Assembly: GCA_029267995.1 (NCBI GenBank)
Contig: JAJUHG010000004.1
Location: 1-33,156 of the forward strand
Reading direction: 5' to 3'
Source: Micrococcales bacterium
Lineage (GTDB): Bacteria; Actinomycetota; Actinomycetes; Actinomycetales; Cellulomonadaceae
DNA length: 33,156 nt
Position numbers and translations under genes: made by a program. Each line of letters begins with the position of its first letter. The first letter of the stretch is position 1. The notes under the pieces are model-generated. The model had not been told where the DNA came from, searched no databases, and saw nothing but the letters and a program-made list of their open reading frames with translations. Shown here piece after piece: positions 1 to 10,841 of the stretch.

Positions 1-585
1 GGAGAAGCCGAGCCCGAAGGTCACGACGACGGCGAGCACAAAGGCGAGCAGCCCGATCGAGACGAGCACCGCGCTCACCGGCAGGCGGCCCTGGACGATC
101 CCGACGAGCAGGAACGGCAAGGAGACCACGAGGAACGCGAGCGCCGCGGCCCACGACGCGAGCACCTTGCCGACCGCGATCTCCGCGGGGGTCAGGAGGG
201 TCACCTGGAGGATCGCGAGCGTGCCCTCCTTGCGGTCCCCGTTGATCGCCGAGCTCGACAGGGTCGGCGCGACGAGGATCCCCAGGAGCAGGATGAAGAA
301 GACGACGACGTCGAACACGACGCGGCCCGCGCCTCCCTCGAGCTCGGGGGGGACGTCGCCGATCGAGCTGGAGCTCATCGTGAACATCGTCAGCACGGTC
401 ACGATGCCGACGATCACGAAGAACACCGCGAGGCCGATGTACCACTTGGTCGAGCGCACACGCTGGCGCAGCTCGAGCCGCGCGACGGTCTCGACGCCGT
501 GCCACGTGAGCGACCACGGGCTGCGCTCTCGAAGAGTGCCCCGCGGTGCGGAGGCGGGGGCGGGAGTCTCGGTCTGGGTGCTCAT
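1..585 (-). CDS. ABC-2 type transporter permease (partial, C-terminus beyond window start)
   Basis: Reverse-strand open frame from ATG at 585 to the window edge. Translation MSTQTETPAPASAPRGTLRERSPWSLTWHGVETVARLELRQRVRSTKWYIGLAVFFVIVG... with several hydrophobic segments; ATGA overlap with the upstream ATPase stop. Confidence 0.8.
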   Translation of the reverse strand, partial: MSTQTETPAPASAPRGTLRERSPWSLTWHGVETVARLELRQRVRSTKWYIGLAVFFVIVGIVTVLTMFTMSSSSIGDVPPELEGGAGRVVFDVVVFFILLLGILVAPTLSSSAINGDRKEGTLAILQVTLLTPAEIAVGKVLASWAAALAFLVVSLPFLLVGIVQGRLPVSAVLVSIGLLAFVLAVVVTFGLGFS

Positions 586-1535
586 CGCCGCTCCTCGTCG
601 AGGCTCAGGTAGGTCTGTTCGAGCACTCCGCCCGCGGGGGCGATGCTCACGAGTGGGACGCCCGCGGCGACGGCGTCGCGCACGAGCGCGGCGGCGGCGT
701 CGTCGTCGGGGATGCGGATGAGCACCGAACCGGGGGTCGGGGCGCTCCCGCCACGCGTGAGGGGGGCGCCGTCGTCGTCCCCTTCGACCTCGAAGGCCGC
801 ACCGGTCGAGCCGAGCCAGCCCACGAGGGCCGCACCGTCGAGGGCCGTGACCCGCCACCGGCGACCACCCTCGTCGAGCAGCGCGAGCTGCTCACCCGTG
901 ACCGAACGCCCGCGCGAGATGAAGACGGCGTCGTCGGCGAGCTCGTCGAGCTCGGTGAGCACGTGCGAGGAGACGAGCACCGTCTTGCCCTGCGCCGCAA
1001 GCGCGCGCAGCAGGACGCGCAGGTCGACTCGCGAGCGCGGGTCGAGTCCCGCCGCGGGCTCGTCGAGCAGGAGCACCTGGGGGTCGTGCACGAGCGCCCG
1101 GGCCAGGCCGAGTCGCTGCTTCTGCCCGCGCGAGAGCACGGCTGCGGGCTGCTTCGCGAGCTCGGTCAGGTGGACGGTCGCGAGCAGCTCGTCCGCCCGC
1201 GCCGCGGCGAGCGCCGAGGGCATCCCGTACGCCGCCCCGAAGGTCTCGAGCACCTCGCGCGCGGTGAGCGAGTCCCACGTGCCGAAGGCATCGGGCATCC
1301 ACCCCGTGCGGGCCCGCGCCTCACGCGACTGCGTCACGGGGTCGAAGCCCGCGACGCGGACCTGCCCGGAGTCCGGCACGAGGAGCCCCGCGAGCATGAG
1401 CAGGAGCGTCGTCTTGCCCGCCCCGTTAGGTCCGATGAGCGCAGTCACGCGCCCCGCCCGGGCCTCGAGGTCGACCCCGTCGACCGCCCGGACCGCGCCG
1501 AAGTGGCGGCGCACCCCCTGCACGCTGATCGTCAT
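582..1535 (-). CDS. ABC transporter ATP-binding protein
   Basis: Walker A GPNGAGKTT, signature-like LSRGQKQRLGLARAL, Walker B VLLLDEPAAGLDP, switch His SSHVLTELDEL. Confidence 0.93.
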   Translation of the reverse strand: MTISVQGVRRHFGAVRAVDGVDLEARAGRVTALIGPNGAGKTTLLLMLAGLLVPDSGQVRVAGFDPVTQSREARARTGWMPDAFGTWDSLTAREVLETFGAAYGMPSALAAARADELLATVHLTELAKQPAAVLSRGQKQRLGLARALVHDPQVLLLDEPAAGLDPRSRVDLRVLLRALAAQGKTVLVSSHVLTELDELADDAVFISRGRSVTGEQLALLDEGGRRWRVTALDGAALVGWLGSTGAAFEVEGDDDGAPLTRGGSAPTPGSVLIRIPDDDAAAALVRDAVAAGVPLVSIAPAGGVLEQTYLSLDEERR

Positions 1536-1737
1536 GGCGCAAGGCTAGGGGCCGCGGCCGTGCGCGAGGCGGGTTCGCGCAGGTCAGCACAAGGTCTTCA
1601 CGCTTGCGCCGTCAGCGCCCCACGGACCGCATGGTGGTCGCAGGGGAAATGCCGTCGACACCCGTGACTACACTTGCCGCGACCCAACCTGGTGGACGTT
1701 GAGATAGACGGGACCAGTGACGAAGCGGAGCAGTTCA

Positions 1738-4054
<2,317 letters not shown>

Positions 4055-4067
4055 CCGCATCGCTCGA

Positions 4068-4101
4068 CGAGGCCGCCACCTGATTCCGGGTGGCGGCCTC
4101 G
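4068..4101 (+). terminator. Rho-independent-like terminator hairpin after asd
   Basis: Perfect 13-bp stem CGAGGCCGCCACC (4068-4080) / GGTGGCGGCCTCG (4089-4101), 8-nt loop; no strong T tract. Confidence 0.65.
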
Positions 4102-4199
4102 CCGCGTCCCGCCCCCGGCTCGCCGGCCAGCCCGTCCGGCTTGCCCACCCCGCTCCCCCCAACCGGGCCGCCGCCCCTTCGCGCACGGCCCCGTGAGGG

Positions 4200-4255
4200 C
4201 GGCAGTTTGCCGTGGGATCGGCAGTGCGCAGTGCCGATTTGGCGGCAAAGTGCCG
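4200..4255. repeat. 56-bp imperfect palindrome (REP/BIME-like intergenic element)
   Basis: CGGCAGTTTGCCGTGGGATCGGCAGTGC (4200-4227) against the reverse complement of GCAGTGCCGATTTGGCGGCAAAGTGCCG (4228-4255): 22/28 identical, no loop. Confidence 0.6.
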
Positions 4256-4402
4256 AGCTGAGTGTGTGGGGCGGGCGGAGGAGGGGCCAGGTGGCCAGGC
4301 GGCCGGGGGCAGGGTCGTGGGGGCGGGGATCGGGGTTGCGCGGGGCGGAGGGTGTGTGGTTCATTAGTGGAGTAATGAACCCATAGACCGAGAGGGCGTC
4401 GC

Positions 4403-4840
4403 GTGTTCGACGGTCGCGAGCCGATCTACCTGCAGATCGCGGAGCAGATCCGTGCGCAGGTCGTCTCCGGCGCGCTCGGCGAGGACGAGCAGGTCATGTC
4501 CACGACCCAATATGCGACGACGTTCCGCATCAACCCCGCGACCGCCCAGAAGGCCTTCGCCGAGCTCGTCGAGGAGGGCGTGCTCTACAAGCGCCGCGGC
4601 CTGGGCATGTTCGTCGCGCCCGGCGCCCGCGAGCGTCTGCTCGAGCGGCGTCGCGCAAGCTTCTTCGCCGAGGTCGTCGACCCGGTCGCCGCCCAGGCGC
4701 GCGTGCTCGGCATCCCGCTCGCCGACGTCGTCGCACGCCTCGAGCAGCGCTTCGCCGCCGACGGCGACCCGTCGCACACCGCCGACGACGGCGCCGCCGC
4801 GCCCTCGGCCCCCGACCACCCCCAGGAGGATCCGCGATGA
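4403..4840 (+). CDS. GntR family transcriptional regulator (YtrA-like, short C-terminus)
   Basis: GREPIYLQIAEQIRAQVVSGALGEDEQVMSTTQYATTFRINPATAQKAFAELVEEGVLYKRRGLGMFV winged-helix; overlaps the downstream ABC ATPase start (4837). Confidence 0.92.
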   Translation: MFDGREPIYLQIAEQIRAQVVSGALGEDEQVMSTTQYATTFRINPATAQKAFAELVEEGVLYKRRGLGMFVAPGARERLLERRRASFFAEVVDPVAAQARVLGIPLADVVARLEQRFAADGDPSHTADDGAAAPSAPDHPQEDPR

Positions 4841-5712
4841 GCTTCGCCGTCGAGGTCCGTGACCTCACCGTCCGCTACGGCCGCGCGACCGCCGTCGACA
4901 ACGTCAGCCTGAGGCTCGAGCCGGGGGTCGTGTACGGCCTGCTCGGTCGCAACGGGGCGGGCAAGACCTCGCTCCTGTCGACGATCGCCGCCTTCCAGCG
5001 CGCAAGCTCGGGCAGCGTGCTCGTCGACGGGGAGGACCCCTACGAGAACGCGCGCGTCATGGCCGGGATCGCACTCGTGCGCGAGGGCGGCGACTTCCCC
5101 GAGGAGAAGGTCCGAGGCGTCCTCGACTTCGCGGCGCGCCTGCGCCCGCACTGGTCGGCCGAGCTCGCGGCCGAGCTTGTCGACCGCTTCGAGCTGCCGC
5201 TCGACAAGAAGCCCACCCAGCTCTCGCGCGGCAAGCGCTCGGCGCTCGGCGTCGTCGTCGGCCTCGCCTCCCGAGCCCCGCTCACGATGTTCGACGAGGC
5301 CTACCTCGGCCTCGACGCGCCCTCGCGGTATGCGTTCTACGACGCGCTGCTCGCCGACTACGCCGCCCACCCGCGCACGATCGTGCTCTCGAGCCACCTC
5401 ATCGAGGAGGTCGAGCGGCTCTTCGAGCGCGTGATCATCCTCGACCAGGGCACGGTGCTCCTCGAGGAGGACGCCGAGGACCTGCGCTCGCGCGGGCGCA
5501 CCGTGACGGGCCCGCAGGACGAGGTCGAGGCCTTCGTCACCGGGCTGCGCGTCGTCGGGCGAGCCCAGCTGGGCCGCACGCTCCAGGTGACCGTCGTCGG
5601 GGACCTCCCCCCGGGCGCCGAGCAGCGCGCGGTCGAGGCAGGCCTCGAGCTCGGGTCGGTCCCGCTGCAGGACCTCTTCGTCCACCTCACCTCGAAGGGG
5701 GAGAGGAGATGA
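4837..5712 (+). CDS. ABC transporter ATP-binding protein
   Basis: Walker A GRNGAGKTS, atypical signature LSRGKRSALG, Walker B LTMFDEAYLGLD, SSHLIEEVERLF. Confidence 0.9.
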   Translation: MSFAVEVRDLTVRYGRATAVDNVSLRLEPGVVYGLLGRNGAGKTSLLSTIAAFQRASSGSVLVDGEDPYENARVMAGIALVREGGDFPEEKVRGVLDFAARLRPHWSAELAAELVDRFELPLDKKPTQLSRGKRSALGVVVGLASRAPLTMFDEAYLGLDAPSRYAFYDALLADYAAHPRTIVLSSHLIEEVERLFERVIILDQGTVLLEEDAEDLRSRGRTVTGPQDEVEAFVTGLRVVGRAQLGRTLQVTVVGDLPPGAEQRAVEAGLELGSVPLQDLFVHLTSKGERR

Positions 5713-6467
5713 CGACGGCGCTCTCCCGGCACCCCGTCGCCGCCCCGACCGAGGTGGACCGTCGCCTCCTCGCACGTCTCGTGCGCTGGACGGCGTTCGC
5801 CTCGATGTGGGCGTGGGGCGGGATCACGCTCGTCGCGTGGGGCGTGACGCGTTCGAACCTCGGGACCATGGGGATCACCGAGAGCGTCATCGGTTCGATG
5901 TCGATGACGCCACGGAACTTCATCATCGGCTTCGCGATCACGCTCGCGGTCGGTTGGTTCCTCCCGCACGTCGCGACGGGTGGGACGCGGCGCTCCTACG
6001 TGAGCACCACGACCGTGGCCGTGGTGCTCATGGCCGCCGCCTACGCGGTGCTGCTGGCTGCCGCCTTCCGGATCGAGGCGGCCCTCTACGCGGCGAACGG
6101 CTGGCCCGCGGTCATCAACACCGGCCACGTGTTCACCTCGGGGGAGCAGGTGGGGCTCGTGCTCGCCGAGTCCTTCACCCTCAACCTCGCCCTCGGGCTG
6201 GGCGGCGTCGCGATCGGTTCAGGCTATCGGCGCTGGGGCGGCTGGGGCGGCACCTACGCCCTCGCGGTCACCGCGCTGCCCGTTCTCGCCGCGACGGCCG
6301 TGATCGAGCTGCGGGCAAGCTCGGGCCTCGGCGAGGCGCTCGGCGTCACGGGGCTCGACGCCCCCGCGACCTTCGCGGTCCTCGCGGTCCTCGCCCTCGT
6401 GTCCCTCGCGATGGCCTTCCGGCTCGCGCACGGCGCGCCCGCGCGCCCGGTCGGTGCGATCCGATGA
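5709..6467 (+). CDS. multi-pass membrane protein, probable ABC exporter permease
   Basis: About six hydrophobic segments; GGTRRS and RRWGGWGGTYAL motifs; ATGA overlap with the ATPase. Confidence 0.75.
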   Translation: MTTALSRHPVAAPTEVDRRLLARLVRWTAFASMWAWGGITLVAWGVTRSNLGTMGITESVIGSMSMTPRNFIIGFAITLAVGWFLPHVATGGTRRSYVSTTTVAVVLMAAAYAVLLAAAFRIEAALYAANGWPAVINTGHVFTSGEQVGLVLAESFTLNLALGLGGVAIGSGYRRWGGWGGTYALAVTALPVLAATAVIELRASSGLGEALGVTGLDAPATFAVLAVLALVSLAMAFRLAHGAPARPVGAIR

Positions 6468-7231
6468 ACCAGGACGGAGCCACCATGACCGCCTCGACCC
6501 CAGCGACCCGTCGACCTGGCCACCGCCCCGACACCGTCCTCGCGCGAGTCGTCACGCGGACCGCGCTGCGGCAGGGGACCTGGGTGTGGGCGATCGCGAT
6601 CGCCGCGACGTTCGGGATCTCGCTGCTCGTGGGCCACTACGGCGGCACCCCGCTGAGCGTCCTGTCGACCGCGATCCAAGGGCCGCGCTGGTACCTGTTC
6701 GTGATGCTGCTCGTGATCGTGCTCGCGAGCACCGGCCCGAGCGTCGCGCACGGCATGACCCGGCGCTCGTTCACGCGGCAGGTGTGCACCGGTGCGGTGC
6801 TCGCGGCGCTCGGCTACGGGCTCGTCGCATCCCTCGTGCACGCGGCCGAACGGGCCCTGTTCCTCACGCGCGGCTGGGATCACGTCGCGGTCTACGGACG
6901 GCGCGCGGTGCCCGCAGGCCCGTGGGCGCTCGTCGCGGTCGACCACGCCGTCGTCCTCGCGACCTTCGCGCTGTCGGGGGTCGCGGTCGCCGCGGTGTTC
7001 TATCGCTGGGGCGGGTGGGCCGGCACCCTCGCCCTGCCGGTCACGGCCGGGCCCGTCCTCGTGGTCCCCGCGCTCGTCGCGCACGTCGAGCCCGTCGAGC
7101 TCGGCAACGCGGTCGACACCGTGCCCTACCCCGCGGGCCTCGCTCTCGCGCTCGCGGTGTGCGCAGCGCTCTGGGGGCTCGCGCACCTCGCCCTGCGCGG
7201 CGCCCGCGTCCGACCGACCACCACGAGCTGA
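6464..7231 (+). CDS. multi-pass membrane protein, paralogous to the preceding gene
   Basis: MNQDGATMTASTPATRR...; GMTRRS and YRWGGWAGTLAL motifs shared with 5709-6467; alternative start ATG 6485. Confidence 0.75.
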   Translation: MNQDGATMTASTPATRRPGHRPDTVLARVVTRTALRQGTWVWAIAIAATFGISLLVGHYGGTPLSVLSTAIQGPRWYLFVMLLVIVLASTGPSVAHGMTRRSFTRQVCTGAVLAALGYGLVASLVHAAERALFLTRGWDHVAVYGRRAVPAGPWALVAVDHAVVLATFALSGVAVAAVFYRWGGWAGTLALPVTAGPVLVVPALVAHVEPVELGNAVDTVPYPAGLALALAVCAALWGLAHLALRGARVRPTTTS

Positions 7232-7242
7232 AGGAGTCGACC

Positions 7243-8160
7243 GTGACCCCTGTCATCACCGTCAAGAACCTGCGCAAGACCTACGGCGCCAAGGTCGCCG
7301 TCGACGACGTCTCCTTCGAGGTCCGCCGCGGGGAGATCTTCGGGATCCTCGGCCCCAACGGGGCGGGCAAGACGACGTCGGTCGAGTGCCTCACGGGGCT
7401 GCGTGCGGCCGACGACGGCGAGATCCGCGTCCTGGGTCTCGACCCCGCCCACGACGGCGCGGCCCTGCGTGAGCGGGTCGGCGTACAGCTCCAGGAGGGC
7501 GAGCTGCACCCCAAGATCCGCGTGCGCGAGGCCCTCGAGCTGTTCGCCTCGTTCTACCCCGACCCCGCCGACGGCGTCGCCCTCGCGACCCGCCTCGGTC
7601 TCGCCGAGAAGCTCGACGCGCAGTACCGGCACCTCTCGGGCGGGCAGAAGCAGCGCCTCGCGGTCGCGCTCGCCCTGATCGGCAAGCCGGAGATCGCCGT
7701 GCTCGACGAGCTCACGACGGGCCTCGACCCGCAGGCCCGCCGCGAGGTGTGGGAGCTCGTCGAGTCGGTGCGCGAGGAGGGCGTGACGATCGTGCTCGTC
7801 ACCCACTTCATGGACGAGGCCGAGCGGCTGTGCGACCGCATCGCCGTGATCGACGCGGGCCGCGTCGTCGCGACCGACACCCCCGCGGGGCTCGCGGTCG
7901 GTGCACGCCGCGGCCAGGTCATGCGCTTCCGCACCGACGGCGACGGCGCCCGGGTCACCGCGCTCCTCGAGGGCCTCGACTCGGTCGAGGAGGCGCGCGT
8001 GGACCGCGGCGAGATCGTCGTGCGCGGCCGCGAGGACGTCGTCGTCGACGTCGTGCTCGCCCTCGCCGAGGCCGGGGTCCGACCCGTCGACGTCGAGGTC
8101 GCCCGCACGAGCCTCGAGGACGCCTTCGTCCAGCTCACCCGCTCCCACGAGGAGGTCTGA
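7243..8160 (+). CDS. ABC transporter ATP-binding protein
   Basis: GPNGAGKTTSVECLTGL, LSGGQKQRLAVALALI, AVLDELTTGLDPQARR, VTHFMDEAERLCDR; GTG 7243 preceded by AAGGAG. Confidence 0.93.
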   Translation: MTPVITVKNLRKTYGAKVAVDDVSFEVRRGEIFGILGPNGAGKTTSVECLTGLRAADDGEIRVLGLDPAHDGAALRERVGVQLQEGELHPKIRVREALELFASFYPDPADGVALATRLGLAEKLDAQYRHLSGGQKQRLAVALALIGKPEIAVLDELTTGLDPQARREVWELVESVREEGVTIVLVTHFMDEAERLCDRIAVIDAGRVVATDTPAGLAVGARRGQVMRFRTDGDGARVTALLEGLDSVEEARVDRGEIVVRGREDVVVDVVLALAEAGVRPVDVEVARTSLEDAFVQLTRSHEEV

Positions 8161-8161
8161 C

Positions 8162-8917
8162 ATGAACGCCAACACCGTGATCCTGCGCACGCAGGCCCGC
8201 CTGTTCCTGCGTGAGCCCGCGAACGTCTTCTTCGCGCTGCTGTTCCCCGCGCTCCTGCTGCTCGCGATCGGTCTGGCGATCCCCGGGATGCGCGAGCCGA
8301 TCACCGAGGGCGCGCTCGCGGGCTCGGGGGTGCGCCCGGTCGACCTGTACATGACCGCGGTGCTCGCGCTCGCGGTCGCGACGATCGCCCTGACGACCTA
8401 CCCGCAGGTGTTCGCGATCTACCGCGAGAAGGGTGTCCTGCGCCGTCTGCGTACGACGCCCATGCCCGCGTCCCGGCTGCTCGTCGCCGAGATCGTCGTC
8501 AACCTCGTCGCGCTCGTGGTCGGGGTCGCCCTCGCGCTCGCGGTCGCCTTCGGGGTGTTCCGGGTCGAGGCGCCCACCCAGCCGCTCGTCGTGGTCCTCG
8601 CGCTCGTGCTCGGGGCGGTGTCGATGATGGCGCTCGGCTCGCTCGTCACTGCGCTCGCCTCGAGCACGGGTGCCGCGAGCGCGATGGGCATGAGCCTGTA
8701 CTTCCCGATGCTGTTCTTCGGCGGGGTGTGGGTCTCGGTCGCGCTCATGCCGGACACGCTGCGGACGATCGCGACGTACGTGCCGCTCGGTGCGGTCGCG
8801 CAGGCGCTCAACGAGGGCTGGTTCGGCGAGGGGTTCCCCCTGCACCAGCTCGTGGTCTCGGTCGTGTGGACCGCGATCCTCGTGCCGCTCGCGGCGCGGC
8901 TGTTCCGCTGGGAGTAG
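8162..8917 (+). CDS. ABC-2 type transporter permease
   Basis: RLFLREPANVFFALLFPALLLLAIGLAIPG, VLRRLRTTPMPASRLLVAEI; six TM-like segments; directly downstream of the ATPase. Confidence 0.9.
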   Translation: MNANTVILRTQARLFLREPANVFFALLFPALLLLAIGLAIPGMREPITEGALAGSGVRPVDLYMTAVLALAVATIALTTYPQVFAIYREKGVLRRLRTTPMPASRLLVAEIVVNLVALVVGVALALAVAFGVFRVEAPTQPLVVVLALVLGAVSMMALGSLVTALASSTGAASAMGMSLYFPMLFFGGVWVSVALMPDTLRTIATYVPLGAVAQALNEGWFGEGFPLHQLVVSVVWTAILVPLAARLFRWE

Positions 8918-8918
8918 C

Positions 8919-9794
8919 TCAGGCCAGCAGCGTCTCGCACACCTCGACGAGGCGGGCGCGCAGCGGGGCGGCGCGCTCGGCGAAGGCGCGCTGCCGGGCG
9001 ACGTACTCGGCCTTGCCCTCGGGCGTCTCGATCGCGACCGCGGGCTCGCCGAGCGAGGACACGTCGTACGGCGAGGCCTGCATGTCGAGCAGGCGCACGT
9101 CGCGGGCGAGCTCGGCGCAGTCCAGGAGGAGCTCGCCGGGCACCGCGGGCCCGAGCTTGAGGGCCCACTTGAGCAGGTCCATGTTCGCGTGCAGGCAGCC
9201 GGGCTGCTCGAGCGCGGGCTGGCTCGCCCGCGTGGGCTGGAGCGCGTTGCGCGGGGCGGCGGCGGGGGTGAAGAAGCGGAAGGCGTCGAAGTGCGAGCAG
9301 CGCAGGCGGTGCGCCTCGACCACGGCGTCCGTGCCGTCCTGGCCGAGCCGCAGCGGCAGGTCGTGCCGGTGCTCGCGCTGCCGGTACACCATCGCCCACT
9401 CGTGCAGCCCGAAGCACCCGGCGAAGGCGGGGCGCGCGGCCGTCGCGGTGAGCAGCTCGCGCACATAGCGCACCGTGTCGCCACGGTCGGCGAGGAAGGC
9501 CTCGACATCGAGCGTCACGACGTCGCGCTCGCTGCGGTACCAGCGCCAGGTGAGGTGCGGGACGTCGTCGTCGGCGAGCTCGAGCGCGGTCCCGACCCCG
9601 GGGTGCCAGCGGCGCAGGGGTGCGGGCTTGAGCCCGTAGTACTCGTAGAGGAAGTCGTCGATCGGGTGCTTCTCGCCGCGCGCGCGCCGGTCGCGGCGTC
9701 CCGCAGTGAGCGCGTCGGCCCGCTCGGCGTGCGCGAGGGCCGCGGCGCGCCACGTGGGCGCGTCGAGCGTGCGTAGTGCGAGGGTCTCGACCAC
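8919..9794 (-). CDS. conserved actinobacterial protein, family commonly labelled '3-methyladenine DNA glycosylase'
   Basis: MVETLALRTLDAPTWRAAALAHAERADALTAGRRDRRARGEKHPIDDFLYEYYGLKPAPLRRWHPG...; recognised by family resemblance only, function unsure. Confidence 0.7.
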   Translation of the reverse strand: MVETLALRTLDAPTWRAAALAHAERADALTAGRRDRRARGEKHPIDDFLYEYYGLKPAPLRRWHPGVGTALELADDDVPHLTWRWYRSERDVVTLDVEAFLADRGDTVRYVRELLTATAARPAFAGCFGLHEWAMVYRQREHRHDLPLRLGQDGTDAVVEAHRLRCSHFDAFRFFTPAAAPRNALQPTRASQPALEQPGCLHANMDLLKWALKLGPAVPGELLLDCAELARDVRLLDMQASPYDVSSLGEPAVAIETPEGKAEYVARQRAFAERAAPLRARLVEVCETLLA

Positions 9795-9880
9795 CCGTCC
9801 AGGGTAGGCGCCCGGCCCGCGCCGACGTGCCGGCTGTGGACAGCCGCGCGCGGGCGTCCCGGTACCCCTACGCTCGAGCC

Positions 9881-10621
9881 GTGAAGCCGTTCCTGCTGCT
9901 CGCGACGCGCGCCGAGGACGCCGCGGCCGACGACGAGCATGCCGCCGTCCTGCGCCACGGTGGCCTGCGCCCCGAGCAGCTCGTGCGGGTGCGCCTCGAG
10001 GCCGGACCGATGCCCAAGATCGACCTCGACGACTTCTCGGGCGTGATCGTGGGCGGCAGTCCGTTCAACTCCTCCGACGACGACGACCTCAAGTCGCCCG
10101 TCCAGCACCGCGTCGAGGCCGAGCTGCACACCCTGCTCGACGAGCTCGTCGAGCGGGACTTCCCGTTCCTCGGCGCGTGCTACGGGGTCGGCACGCTCGG
10201 CCGGCACGAGGGCGCGGTGATCGACACGACCTTCTCCGAGCCCGTCGGGCCGACGACGATCGCGCTCACCTCCGAGGGGAAGGCCGACCCGCTGCTCGCG
10301 GGGCTCCCGGAGCGCTTCGCCGCGCTCGTGGGGCACAAGGAGGCCGTCGCCCAGCTGCCCGAGCACGCCGTCCTGCTCGCGACCTCGGCCGACTGCCCCG
10401 TGCAGATGTTCCGGGTGCGCACGAACCTGTATGCGACCCAGTTCCACCCCGAGCTCGACCACGAGGGCCTGCGCCTGCGCGTCGAGACGTACCGCTCGTA
10501 CGGCTACTTCGCGCCCGAGGAGGCCGCGGGGATCCTCGCGCGCGCCGCTGGAGCCGAGCTCGCGACCGCGCACGCGATCCTGCGCCGTTTCGTCGAGCGA
10601 TATGCCGTGACCAGCAGGTGA
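9881..10621 (+). CDS. type 1 glutamine amidotransferase (GMP synthase-like)
   Basis: GVIVGGSPFNSSDDD, FLGACYGVGTLG nucleophile Cys, GHKEAVAQLPEHAVLLATS, QFHPELDHEG. Confidence 0.9.
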   Translation: MKPFLLLATRAEDAAADDEHAAVLRHGGLRPEQLVRVRLEAGPMPKIDLDDFSGVIVGGSPFNSSDDDDLKSPVQHRVEAELHTLLDELVERDFPFLGACYGVGTLGRHEGAVIDTTFSEPVGPTTIALTSEGKADPLLAGLPERFAALVGHKEAVAQLPEHAVLLATSADCPVQMFRVRTNLYATQFHPELDHEGLRLRVETYRSYGYFAPEEAAGILARAAGAELATAHAILRRFVERYAVTSR

Positions 10622-10631
10622 GAAGCGGTGG

Positions 10632-10637
10632 TACGGT
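10632..10637 (+). promoter_or_regulatory. putative -10 (TACGGT) for leader-DAHP synthase transcript
   Basis: TACGGT 7 nt upstream of leader-peptide GTG 10645; possible -35 GTGACC about 19 nt upstream. Confidence 0.5.
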
Positions 10638-10644
10638 GCTGCGC

Positions 10645-10713
10645 GTGACGCACCTTCGTGGCTATTGGCGCTTGACGCAGGCTCCTGGTGGGAGCCCGCG
10701 GGTGCACGCCTGA
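10645..10713 (+). CDS. putative 22-aa leader peptide (VTHLRGYWRLTQAPGGSPRVHA)
   Basis: Short ORF with adjacent Tyr-Trp codons between a -10-like box and a terminator hairpin, upstream of an aromatic biosynthesis gene. Confidence 0.6.
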   Translation: MTHLRGYWRLTQAPGGSPRVHA

Positions 10714-10737
10714 CCCCACGAACCCCACCGGAGCCCC

Positions 10738-10767
10738 AGGCCTTGGACGCAGCAGCGTCCGGGGCCT
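10738..10767 (+). terminator. putative attenuator terminator hairpin
   Basis: AGGCCTTGGACGC (10738-10750), loop AGCA, GCGTCCGGGGCCT (10755-10767); 13-bp stem with two T-G wobbles, followed by TCGTCGTTC. Confidence 0.6.
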
Positions 10768-10841
10768 TCGTCGTTCAGACGGGCGCCGGCCGAGCGGTGC
10801 GGGGTCCGTCGAGGCGAACCGACCCGACCAGGAGAACCCCG

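Noticed and set aside
546-1667. Long + strand ORFs opposite the ABC ATPase (546-1667, 643-1548)
   Set aside because: Arg/Gly/Pro/Ser-rich translations without family motifs; antisense open frames are expected in very high GC DNA. Same reasoning for 1735-3021(-), 2906-4186(-), 4585-5775(-), 7126-8352(-), 13485-15326(+), 15783-16877(+), 23759-25291(-), 28141-29037(-) and 28494-29738(-).
1561-1737. Lysine riboswitch upstream of lysC
   Set aside because: The leader is short (possible TACACT -10 at about 1669-1674) and lacks a recognisable long structured aptamer.
5709-6467. Novel toxin/immunity reading of the tandem membrane proteins
   Set aside because: Tight coupling to a GntR regulator and ABC ATPase makes an exporter permease the simpler explanation.
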